Of a DNA stretch of 40,607 bases, positions 19,458 through 27,133 are shown piece by piece. The first letter of the stretch is position 1, and every line of letters starts with the position of its first letter. A model generated the notes under the pieces. It did not search any database, had not been told where the DNA came from, and saw only the letters and a list, made by a program, of their open reading frames with translations. Source of the stretch: Lachnospiraceae bacterium (lineage in GTDB: Bacteria > Bacillota > Clostridia > Lachnospirales > Lachnospiraceae); the NCBI GenBank assembly GCA_024687205.1, contig JAILES010000085.1, positions 1 to 40,607 of the forward strand. The letters are read 5' to 3'. The position numbers and the translations under genes were made by a program.

Positions 19458-20069
19458 ATGAAACATAGTTTTATCAGGACAGGGCTTATTGCAGCAAATC
19501 TCTTTCTGTTGTGGAGCCTGGCGGCCTGCGGGCTTGAAGAAGCCATGGCAGGCGGCGGATCATCTTTTCAGGAAGAAAACACAGAAGCATTGGAGGTTCC
19601 GGCGATGTCCGGGACTGAAGAAGAGGGCTTTGGCGTAAGCAGGGTCACGGTGCATATCGCAGGCGCTGTGGTGCATCCCGGTGTGTATGAGCTGGATGAA
19701 GGCAGCAGGCTTTTTGATGCTGTTAATGCAGCCGGCGGCTTTAACGGGGAGGCGGCGGAAGGCTGGTGCAATCTGGCTGCGGTGCTTGAAGACGGCAGGC
19801 AGTACAGCATTCCCACAGTGGAAGAACTTGAAGCGGGTAGCTGTTCGGAGCAGGCGGAGAGTGCTGCGTCGGACGGAAAGATAGATATCAACAGAGCGGA
19901 AATGAGCGAGCTCATGACCCTGAGCGGTATAGGGGAGAGCAGGGCTAAAGCGATAATCGCCTACCGTGAGGAACACGGCGGATTCAAAGATCCGGAGGAG
20001 ATCATGAAGGTCTCCGGTATAGGCGAAGGGCTCTATGCGAATATCCGGGATGAGATAACAGTCAGATAA
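19458..20069 (+). CDS. comEA: ComEA-like DNA receptor, predicted lipoprotein
   Basis: ComEA binds incoming DNA outside the membrane during natural transformation. The 203 residues contain a signal peptide with a clear lipobox (SLAAC, Cys about 24), an SLBB beta-grasp domain (VTVHIAGAVVHPGVYELDEG, about 56-115) and a double helix-hairpin-helix DNA-binding domain (IDINRAEMSELMTLSGIGES... then IMKVSGIGEGLYANI, about 138-200). This is the usual ComEA order, except that most Gram-positive ComEA proteins have a simple membrane anchor rather than a lipid anchor. GGAGG precedes the ATG. The next gene follows after 10 nt. Confidence 0.92.
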   Translation: MKHSFIRTGLIAANLFLLWSLAACGLEEAMAGGGSSFQEENTEALEVPAMSGTEEEGFGVSRVTVHIAGAVVHPGVYELDEGSRLFDAVNAAGGFNGEAAEGWCNLAAVLEDGRQYSIPTVEELEAGSCSEQAESAASDGKIDINRAEMSELMTLSGIGESRAKAIIAYREEHGGFKDPEEIMKVSGIGEGLYANIRDEITVR

Positions 20070-20079
20070 GGAATGAAAA

Positions 20080-20772
20080 ATGGCGGATAAGATACTGATC
20101 GTAGACGATGAGAAGCTGATAGTAAAAGGACTGAAATTCAGTATAGAAGCGGACGGATATGAGACTGATGTGGCGTATGACGGCGAGGAAGCGCTGGAGA
20201 TGGCGAAAAACAACAAGTATTCGCTTATCCTCCTGGACCTGATGCTGCCGAAGATGGACGGCATGGAAGTGTGCAGGCAGATACGTACCTTCAGTGATGT
20301 ACCCGTGATCTTCCTGACGGCTAAGGGAGATGACATGGATAAGATACTCGGCTTCGAATCGGGAGCGGATGACTACATAGTCAAACCTTTTAACGTGCTG
20401 GAAGTAAAGGCAAGGATCAAGGTAATGTTAAAGCGTACTTCACGTACCAAAGCGGAGCCGCCCAAGTCCGGCTCAATGGTCGAGGACGGGGAGTTCAGAT
20501 TCGATATCGAGAACAGGAGCCTTTTCATCAAGGGACGTGAGATCAATCTTACCGCCAAGGAGTTCGATATTCTGGAACTGCTTGTGAAGAATCCGGGAAA
20601 GGTTTATTCCAGGGAAAAGCTGCTCACCTTCATATGGGGCGAGGATTATCCCGGGGATGCACGTACCGTGGACGTTCACGTCAGAAGACTGAGAGAAAAG
20701 ATAGAAGACACGCCGGGCTCGCCCAAATATGTGCAGACTAAATGGGGAGTCGGATATTTTTATAAAGGCTGA
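20080..20772 (+). CDS. OmpR/PhoB-family response regulator
   Basis: A 230-residue transcription regulator. The receiver domain has the acidic pair (VDDE, 9-11), the phospho-acceptor Asp53 in LILLDLMLPKMDG, the switch Thr (FLTAKG) and the conserved Lys in VKPFN. The C-terminal winged helix (about 135-230) ends with the standard DVHVRRLREKIE and KTKWGVGY-like pattern (here QTKWGVGYFY). It pairs with the kinase that begins on its stop codon (TGATG). Targets are unknown; as the second gene of a competence operon it may act on DNA uptake or on the cell envelope. Confidence 0.96.
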   Translation: MADKILIVDDEKLIVKGLKFSIEADGYETDVAYDGEEALEMAKNNKYSLILLDLMLPKMDGMEVCRQIRTFSDVPVIFLTAKGDDMDKILGFESGADDYIVKPFNVLEVKARIKVMLKRTSRTKAEPPKSGSMVEDGEFRFDIENRSLFIKGREINLTAKEFDILELLVKNPGKVYSREKLLTFIWGEDYPGDARTVDVHVRRLREKIEDTPGSPKYVQTKWGVGYFYKG

Positions 20773-22226
20773 TGAATATTTTTAGATCCCATAATATCCT
20801 TAAGAGTTTCAAGCTCAGGATATTTCTCATAATCTTTGTCACCGGTCTGTTCAGCGCGGAGATGATAAGAGCCAGCATAGTTTACAGCTATACGGACAGG
20901 GCGCTGAAGGAAAGAGCTATGGAGGTCACGGAACACATGACCATCATGGCCAACCGGCTGATCAGTTATCATTATCTCGAGGATGGCGCTTCTGATGTCA
21001 TAAGCGCGCAGCTTTCTATTTACTCTACACTTTTTGACGGCCGTGTCATGGTCATCGACGACAACTTCCGTGTAATAGAGGATACCTATGCGCTGAGCAT
21101 AGGAAAGACCATGATAGGTGAGAAAGTGATACGCTGTTTTCTCGGTGAGACCATCAGCAATATCCATGCGGGGGCTGATCATGTGGAAGTGGCGGTGCCG
21201 GTTGCCAAGACCGGTGAAGACGGGGAAGTTACCGTGGACGGCGTGCTGCTGGCGGGAGCTTCGACCTCATCCATAGAGCGCAGCCGTGAAGAACTGTCCC
21301 GCCGTGCGGCTATAATAGAGATCGTTTATCTGATATTGCTACTGGGTGTTGATGCGCTGCTGTCCTACGTGCTGGTAGGACCGTTCAACCGTATTTCAAA
21401 AGCCATAGGAAGCATGGTGTCCTTCGAGGACGAGACCCCGGTGGTGTCCGACTACAAAGAGACAGAGGAGATCGCCGAAGCTTTCCGTAAGCTGTGGCAG
21501 CGCATGAAGGTGCTGGATGATTCGAGAAAGGAATTCGTTAGCAATGTCTCCCATGAACTGAAGACCCCCATCACCTCGGTAAAGGTGCTGGCCGATTCGC
21601 TGAACATGCAGGAAGATGTGCCTGTTGAAGTATACCGCGAATTCATGCAGGATATCACTGCCGAGATAGACAGGGAGAACAAGATCATCGAAGACCTGCT
21701 GGAGCTGGTAAGGATGGAGCGGGGAGCCTCCGGCATGCATGTGGAGAACATGGAGATCAACCCGCTGTTAGAGCAGATAGTCAAGCGGCTTGCACCCCTC
21801 GCAAGAAGCGAGGAAGTGGACCTGATACTTGAGAGCAAGCGCAGGGTCAGCGCAGATATTGACGAAGTGAAATTTACCCAGGCCATCACCAATATCATCG
21901 AGAACGGTATCAAATACAACAAACATCCGGGCTGGGTCAAGATACAGCTGGATGCGGATCACAAGCAGATGGAGATAGTCATCAGCGATTCGGGCATGGG
22001 TATACCCGAGGGTGAGCTGGATCATATATTCGAACGTTTTTACAGGGTGGACAAGTCCCATTCGAGAGAGATAAACGGTACGGGACTCGGACTTGCGATC
22101 ACAAAGAAGACGATACTTCTGCACAAAGGAACGATTGAAGCAAAGAGCACGGTGGGCGAGGGAACGGAGTTCCGCGTGACTATGCCACTCAGCTTTATAA
22201 GGGAGAATACGGGTGAAACGGTTTAA
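20772..22226 (+). CDS. Sensor histidine kinase
   Basis: A 484-residue membrane kinase. Membrane segment 1 (about 14-36), an extracellular sensor of about 150 residues, membrane segment 2 (about 187-210), a HAMP-like linker, then HisKA with His261 in SNVSHELKTPITSVK and a HATPase domain with N box (NIIENGIKYN), G1 (DSGMGIP), F (IFERFYRVD) and G2 (GTGLGLAI). This is the PhoR/WalK-like layout, but with no PAS domain evident. It is the cognate kinase of the preceding regulator, overlapping it by 1 nt, and overlaps the next gene by 14 nt. Confidence 0.95.
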   Translation: MNIFRSHNILKSFKLRIFLIIFVTGLFSAEMIRASIVYSYTDRALKERAMEVTEHMTIMANRLISYHYLEDGASDVISAQLSIYSTLFDGRVMVIDDNFRVIEDTYALSIGKTMIGEKVIRCFLGETISNIHAGADHVEVAVPVAKTGEDGEVTVDGVLLAGASTSSIERSREELSRRAAIIEIVYLILLLGVDALLSYVLVGPFNRISKAIGSMVSFEDETPVVSDYKETEEIAEAFRKLWQRMKVLDDSRKEFVSNVSHELKTPITSVKVLADSLNMQEDVPVEVYREFMQDITAEIDRENKIIEDLLELVRMERGASGMHVENMEINPLLEQIVKRLAPLARSEEVDLILESKRRVSADIDEVKFTQAITNIIENGIKYNKHPGWVKIQLDADHKQMEIVISDSGMGIPEGELDHIFERFYRVDKSHSREINGTGLGLAITKKTILLHKGTIEAKSTVGEGTEFRVTMPLSFIRENTGETV

Positions 22227-23139
22227 ACAAAACTTTATACTGATGCTTGCGCTGCTTGCCCTGGCCGCATTCTTCCTCTGTTCCTGCGGGGAAGAAGAGA
22301 AGAAGGAAGAGAGCGGCTATCGGGTTTATTACCTTAACAAGGATGCCACGGCGCTGGTATATGACAACTTTGAATTAAAGAGCGACAAGACTACGGAGAT
22401 GCTGACGGAGCTCCTTTCCTATCTTGCCGATTCGGGAGACTGGGACAGGAAGGCACCTTTGAGTTTCGGCTTTACCGTGACGGACTGCGTGCTGGACAAT
22501 AACCAGATAAAGCTTACGGTGGATGAGCATTATACCGAACTGCCGCCCACCACCGAGATACTGGTGCGGGCCGCACTGGTGCGTACGCTGCTGCAGCCGG
22601 AGGAGGCTGTGGGACTGACCATGTTCATAGGCGATGAAGAACTCAAGGATACCAAAGGCAATCCCATCGGCATCATGACGGCGGACAGCTTTATCGATAA
22701 CGAAGGTGTGGAGATCAATTCCTATCAGGAAGTAAATCTGACTCTCTATTTTGCTACGGAGAGCGGTACTGCGCTCTGTCCGGTGCCCAGCACCGTGGTC
22801 TACAATACCAATGTCTCCATGGAGAGGCTGGTGGTGGAGCAGATCATCAACGGTCCCGAAGACAGGAATACCTATGCGACGGTGGATCCTTCGACCAAAG
22901 TCATCAGTGTCACGGTCACCGACGGCGTATGCTTTGTGAACCTTTCATCCGACTTCCTCAATCCGGTAGGTTTCGTTACTCCCGAAGTAACGATCTATTC
23001 AATAGTCAATTCCCTTGCGGAACTTAACGGCATCCGCAAGGTGCAGTTCCATGTCAACGGCGAATCAAAGATAGTTTATCGTGAGATCGTCGATCTTGAA
23101 AATCCCTTAGCCAGGAATCTTGACATAGTGGAAAAATAA
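22213..23139 (+). CDS. Lipoprotein with two GerMN domains
   Basis: A 308-residue lipoprotein: hydrophobic signal, lipobox LCSC (Cys about 25), then a short Glu/Lys linker. Two GerMN-type repeats follow: one around 38-150 (YYLNKDATALVYDN...) and one around 175-300 (NLTLYFATESGTALCP... with LVVEQIINGP and VTDGVCFVNLSSDFL). GerMN domains occur in spore GerM and in actinobacterial LpqB. It starts with GTG inside the kinase gene, so it is translationally coupled. The order regulator-kinase-GerMN lipoprotein is that of mtrA-mtrB-lpqB, where LpqB modulates the kinase; by analogy this may be the kinase accessory protein. Confidence 0.9.
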   Translation: MKRFKQNFILMLALLALAAFFLCSCGEEEKKEESGYRVYYLNKDATALVYDNFELKSDKTTEMLTELLSYLADSGDWDRKAPLSFGFTVTDCVLDNNQIKLTVDEHYTELPPTTEILVRAALVRTLLQPEEAVGLTMFIGDEELKDTKGNPIGIMTADSFIDNEGVEINSYQEVNLTLYFATESGTALCPVPSTVVYNTNVSMERLVVEQIINGPEDRNTYATVDPSTKVISVTVTDGVCFVNLSSDFLNPVGFVTPEVTIYSIVNSLAELNGIRKVQFHVNGESKIVYREIVDLENPLARNLDIVEK

Positions 23140-23166
23140 GGGCTTTAAAAGAAAAGGAGAAAAGCA

Positions 23167-25410
23167 TTGAGAAGACCATTGTGCATGGCCTGTCTTCTTT
23201 TCGTGCTGCTGGTCCGCCTGCTGCTGGTTTTTGTGGGAAAACCCGCTGATGAATATGAGGCGGAGGAAGGCAGTGAGCTTGTGCTGTACGGAAAAGCAGA
23301 CGCAAAAGAACTGAAGACGGGCAGGATAGTTTTTCATTTATCGGAAGTCAGTAAAGAAGCGGGCGGGGAGCCTGTTTCGGAACTTAAACTCATGTGCTAT
23401 CCCGGAGAAGAACAGGAGCTTCCGCTGACAGGAAGCCGGATCAAAGTGAGGGGAAAGCTGTGGATGTATAAAGAAGCCACCAATCCGGGACAGTTTGATA
23501 CAAGGGCTTATTATCTTTACAAAAATATCGGAGCCGGGATTTCCGTCACGGACTGGGAATATACGGACGAGGGCTTCAGTGTATACAGGGAAGGCATATG
23601 GAAGCTGAGGCTGATCTTAGGCCGCATCTATGATCATATCCTGCCTGCCGGTGATGCGGCGGTAATGAAGGCCGTGGCCCTCGGTGACAAGAGCGAGCTG
23701 GATGCGGACCTTAAGGAATTGTACCGGGTGAACGGCATAGCCCATATACTTGCCATAAGCGGCCTTCATATATCGATACTGGGCATGGGGCTTTATAAGG
23801 GGCTGAGGAAGCTAACGCTGCCCATCACGCCGGCTGCCGTGGCTGCGGTGTTTGTGATGGTCAATTATGCGCTGCTTGTGGGAGCGGGGACTTCCACGGT
23901 AAGAGCGGTGACCATGTTCATCATCATGTGCGCGGCGGATGCGGAGCGGCGCAGTTATGACCTGCCCACCGCTCTTGCCGTATCTGCGGCGAGCACGGTC
24001 TTCTTCAATCCCTATGAACTGATGCTCTCGGCTTTCTGGATGTCTTATATGGCCGTTTTCGGGATCGCGGTATATTTTCCGCAGCTTTTCAGAGGTATGG
24101 AGAAGCAGGAAGGACTGCGCAGAAAACTCTTCGGCAGTCTGGGGGGCGGCGCGGCGGTCAGCTTATTTACCATGCCGCTGATAGTGTATAACTATTTCGA
24201 AGTACCGCTGTATTCGGTTTTTCTGAATCTTCTTGTGATACCGCTGATGAGTGTGCTGATGGTAAGCGGGATACTTTCGCTTATGATCGGAATGATATCT
24301 CTGAAGGCGGGCATGGTCTGTGCCCTGCCTGCCCATTATGTGCTTATGTGCTATGACGCCCTTTGCACTAAGATAGCGAAGCTTCCCTATCACAGCATCA
24401 TCACAGGGGAGCAGGGCAGCCTGCGGCTTGTACTTGCTTATATTCTGCTGGTGACGGTGGTACTGATGAACAGGCGTTTTATCAGGAGATATCTGAAGGG
24501 AAGTGTCATTGATAAGAAGACCGGGGAGCTGAGTGACCGGGCTATGATACCGGGACGACTGTTTATCAGCCTGCTGGCGGTGCTTATCACACTGATCGGA
24601 TTTAAGCAGCCGTTCATAATGACTTTTCTTGATGTGGGACAGGGGGACGGCATATGCATAGACACCGCGGAAGGTACCGTGATGACGGACGGCGGTTCCA
24701 CTTCCGAGGAGGAACTGTACAAGTACACTCTCCTGCCCTTTCTTAAGCACCAGGGAATAGCTGAGATAGACAGCTGGTATCTGACCCATCCCGATGAGGA
24801 TCATATCTCGGGACTTGAGGACATGCTCAGGGATGATATGTGTAATATCAGGATCAGGCGGATCATACTGCCGGATGCGGCGGGAGCCGCTGAAGATTTC
24901 GGCGACCTTATCCGGCTGGCAGAGAACAGGGGCTGTGAGATAGCATACGCCCATACCGGTTCGGAGCTTAAGCTCGGAGAGCTGAAGATAGTGAATCTCC
25001 ATCCGGCGGCAGGCTACAGCTGCGAAGACGTGAATGAATATTCCCAGATCATGCTTATGGAGTACGGCAGCCTTTCGGTGATGCTGACCGGCGATGCCAC
25101 GGTGGACAGCGAGGCGGCAGTGCTGAAGGAGATGAAGGAGGGAGGGAATGCGGGGCGGCTCGGACAGACAGATATATTGAAAGCAGGACATCACGGCTCC
25201 CATACTTCGAGTTCGGAAGAATGGATAAGCGCGCTGAGCCCTGAGGTCACCGTTATTTCCTGCGGACGCAACAACCGCTACGGCCATCCCCACGCGGAGG
25301 TTGTAGAACGGCTCGAAGCCGCCGGAAGCAGCATATACCGTACGGACCGGGGCGGCGCGGTCATCATGACCGCCGATCCCGCCTGCTGGAAGCTTCACAG
25401 CTTCAAGTGA
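23167..25410 (+). CDS. comEC: ComEC/Rec2 DNA uptake channel
   Basis: ComEC is the membrane channel that brings single-stranded DNA into the cell. The 747-residue protein has N-terminal helices, an OB-like extracellular part (about 35-130), the Competence domain of many helices (ALGDKSELDADLKELYRVNG then HILAISGLHISILGMG, from about 170) and a C-terminal metallo-beta-lactamase-like domain with FLDVGQGDGI, THPDEDHISGLE (His541, Asp545, His546) and KAGHHGSHTSSS. The family length is matched. It starts with TTG at 23167, placed 7 nt after AAGGAG. It is the last gene of the operon. No clear T-run terminator follows. Confidence 0.93.
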   Translation: MRRPLCMACLLFVLLVRLLLVFVGKPADEYEAEEGSELVLYGKADAKELKTGRIVFHLSEVSKEAGGEPVSELKLMCYPGEEQELPLTGSRIKVRGKLWMYKEATNPGQFDTRAYYLYKNIGAGISVTDWEYTDEGFSVYREGIWKLRLILGRIYDHILPAGDAAVMKAVALGDKSELDADLKELYRVNGIAHILAISGLHISILGMGLYKGLRKLTLPITPAAVAAVFVMVNYALLVGAGTSTVRAVTMFIIMCAADAERRSYDLPTALAVSAASTVFFNPYELMLSAFWMSYMAVFGIAVYFPQLFRGMEKQEGLRRKLFGSLGGGAAVSLFTMPLIVYNYFEVPLYSVFLNLLVIPLMSVLMVSGILSLMIGMISLKAGMVCALPAHYVLMCYDALCTKIAKLPYHSIITGEQGSLRLVLAYILLVTVVLMNRRFIRRYLKGSVIDKKTGELSDRAMIPGRLFISLLAVLITLIGFKQPFIMTFLDVGQGDGICIDTAEGTVMTDGGSTSEEELYKYTLLPFLKHQGIAEIDSWYLTHPDEDHISGLEDMLRDDMCNIRIRRIILPDAAGAAEDFGDLIRLAENRGCEIAYAHTGSELKLGELKIVNLHPAAGYSCEDVNEYSQIMLMEYGSLSVMLTGDATVDSEAAVLKEMKEGGNAGRLGQTDILKAGHHGSHTSSSEEWISALSPEVTVISCGRNNRYGHPHAEVVERLEAAGSSIYRTDRGGAVIMTADPACWKLHSFK

Positions 25411-25464
25411 GCGGCGGAGTTTCTGGCTTTGTTTCGGTGGAGACAGCTCTGGAGCCGGCAGGGA

Positions 25465-25788
25465 CTGTAATTTGTGATGTAAGGTGTGAAATTACAGCCT
25501 CGGAAGGAAGAAAAGAGGTGTTTACGGAGAGGCGCAGCTGTAATTATGGACGATAGGTGTGGAATTACAGCTTTGGAAGGAAGAAAAGAGGTGTTTACGA
25601 AGAGGTACAGCTGTAATTATAGGCGATAGGCGTGGAATTACAGCTTTGGAAGGTAAGAAGGAGATGTTTACGTAGAGATATGGCTGTAATAACTGATTTA
25701 AGGCGTTAAATTACAGCCGCGGAAAAAGAAAAAAAGGAAAAATGGAGAGAAACAGCTGTAATCATATTCATTAAGTAAATAATTACAG
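25465..25788. repeat. Tandem array of five 73-bp hairpin units
   Basis: Units begin at 25465, 25538, 25611, 25684 and 25756 (periods 73, 73, 73, 72). Each starts with CTGTAAT and reaches AATTACAG 33 nt later, forming 8-10 bp arms around a 15-17 nt loop. In unit 4 the arm-flanking pair is G-C (GGCTG/CAGCC), in units 2, 3 and 5 it is A-T (AGCTG/CAGCT), a compensatory change that favours a folded RNA. The remaining ~40 nt per unit are purine-rich with GGAAGG/AAGAGGTG stretches. In unit 5 this place holds the ribosome site of the next gene. Units 1-3 are most alike. The rest of the gap 25411-25807 shows nothing else. Confidence 0.9.
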
Positions 25789-25807
25789 CTTCATAGGAGG
25801 TAAGGTT

Positions 25808-26638
25808 ATGATCTATATTAAGGATTTGGAGAGAATAATAGAAAGTTATAAAGAAATTCTTGATAAAGTTGGACGTGAGGCTGAGGTTCTTAAAAAGAGG
25901 TGTCAGTCCGGCGGCAGACTATATTCAATGAGACACGGAAACACATACCAATATTTCATCAGGACAAAAGAAACTGATACCCATGGAGAGTATATAAAAA
26001 AGGATAAGCTGAAGTTTGCGGAAACTCTTGCACAGATTGAATACGACGACAAGTTGGCTGAGACATTGGAGAAGACCGTAAAGACTCTTGACAGGCTGAA
26101 AAAAGAATGGCCGGAAGATCCTTTTGTATCAGCGGAGAAAAAGCTGGGTGCAGGAAAAATGGAATTGGTAAAAAAGGTATGCATCACGGATGAGGAGTAT
26201 ATACGAGCTTGGCTGGATGCGGACTATGAAATGATGGGGTTCAGGGAAACGGAGAAGGATTTTTATACGAGAAAGGGCTTAAGAGTGCGTTCCAAATCAG
26301 AACTTATCATTGCGGATATGCTTGATGAAGAGGAAATTCCGTTTAGATATGAGAAGCCACTGAAACTCAAGGCGGGAACGGTACATCCGGATTTCACCCT
26401 GCTGAATATCAAGGAAAGGAAAGAAGTATACTGGGAGCATTTCGGGATGATGGATGACATAGAATACAGAAACAATGCATTCATTAAGATAAGAGAATAT
26501 GAAGACAGTGGGATGTATCAATATGATTCGATGATATGGACTTTTGAAACGTCAAAGTATCCGCTTAATACGAAAAGTCTTCGCGGAATGATAAGATCGC
26601 TCAGAAAAGAACTGGGATATTATGCCCAAAGAACGTAA
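25808..26638 (+). CDS. PD-(D/E)XK nuclease-like protein of unknown role
   Basis: A 276-residue soluble protein. The first half (1-120) is helical and charged, probably a coiled coil. The second half carries a pattern seen in PD-(D/E)XK-type proteins: KSELIIADMLDEEEIPFRYE with Glu165, HPDFTLL with Asp195, and VYWEHFGMMDD with Glu210. The usual lysine of the third motif is not in place (Glu-His-Phe), so activity is uncertain. AGGAGG lies 7 nt before the ATG. The gene is visibly AT-richer than its neighbours (many AAA, ATA and GAT codons), suggesting transfer. It follows the hairpin array immediately; it is an orphan on the downstream side. Confidence 0.8.
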   Translation: MIYIKDLERIIESYKEILDKVGREAEVLKKRCQSGGRLYSMRHGNTYQYFIRTKETDTHGEYIKKDKLKFAETLAQIEYDDKLAETLEKTVKTLDRLKKEWPEDPFVSAEKKLGAGKMELVKKVCITDEEYIRAWLDADYEMMGFRETEKDFYTRKGLRVRSKSELIIADMLDEEEIPFRYEKPLKLKAGTVHPDFTLLNIKERKEVYWEHFGMMDDIEYRNNAFIKIREYEDSGMYQYDSMIWTFETSKYPLNTKSLRGMIRSLRKELGYYAQRT

Positions 26639-26751
26639 TTGAGGACCGCAGGCTCATAGGCACGTTCAGCAGGAGAGAAGTATGCTATGTTCCTCCTATA
26701 AACTGAAAGTCACCCGCTACCTCACGTGATCACCGCATCGCCTACGCGTAG

Positions 26752-26809
26752 AAAAAAAGTGCCGTGGGTAATACCTGCATAAAGCAGGCACTCTCATCGA
26801 ACGGATGAC
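26752..26809 (-). ncRNA. Candidate ~58-nt small RNA
   Basis: On the - strand a promoter (26816-26844) is followed, from about 26809, by a 5-bp hairpin TCATC/GATGA (26804-26808 with 26794-26798). A terminator hairpin follows, AGTGCC (26787-26792) with GGCACT (26758-26763), then a T7 run. Within it CCTGC/GCAGG can pair in an alternative, overlapping hairpin. No ORF with a start codon fits. No - strand gene lies nearby that would need this terminator, so promoter and terminator appear to define a short independent transcript. Confidence 0.55.
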
Positions 26810-26815
26810 AATTTT

Positions 26816-26844
26816 ATTATATCAGATATAAATATCTTACGCAA
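26816..26844 (-). promoter_or_regulatory. Promoter of the candidate small RNA
   Basis: On the - strand: TTGCGT (26839-26844), 17-nt spacer, perfect TATAAT (26816-26821) with an extended TGA directly before it. Confidence 0.65.
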
Positions 26845-26996
26845 AAGAAACGAGGAATAAGAAATGCCGGGGAAGGAAAAATAAAAAAAGCTAAGACGCA
26901 GGAGAAACAAAGTGAAAATAGAAGAAGGAAGAACGAAGCAGATAGGAGAGAAAGAACGGGAGAAGCAAAGCCGGGAAAAAGAAAGGAAAATGAAAC

Positions 26997-27024
26997 TTGA
27001 AAAACGCCTTTTTTGCGATATAAT
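26997..27024 (+). promoter_or_regulatory. Promoter of the lipoprotein gene at 27134
   Basis: TTGAAA (26997-27002), 16-nt spacer, perfect TATAAT (27019-27024). Transcription should start near 27031, leaving a leader of about 100 nt. This rules out a longer frame from 26912. The stretch 26870-27000 before it is strikingly purine-rich on the + strand and otherwise shows nothing. Confidence 0.75.
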
Positions 27025-27133
27025 GCTTCGGGGAAAAAAATTCTGGCTGTTGCTTCACTTTTGCTACGTCTATGGGTGTAGAATCCGGAAACACTATAAA
27101 GATAAAGACAAAAACAAAACGGAGGATGAAGAA

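Noticed and set aside
24163..25398. 411-codon open frame on the - strand opposite comEC
   Set aside because: It lies wholly opposite a well-supported gene, has no ribosome site, and its translation has no recognisable domain; it is a composition shadow.
25465..25788. Could the array be a CRISPR?
   Set aside because: Units are imperfect over their whole 73 bp, with no unique spacers of constant length, and no cas genes are present.
26682..26729. 15-codon ORF with AGGAG upstream, after the nuclease gene
   Set aside because: Too short to support alone; no following gene for which it would be a leader on the + strand. Could be revisited if conserved.
26912..27133. Extended start for the lipoprotein gene
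   Set aside because: It starts upstream of a strong promoter and would bury the signal peptide behind about 74 charged residues; the ATG at 27134 has GGAGG at the right distance.
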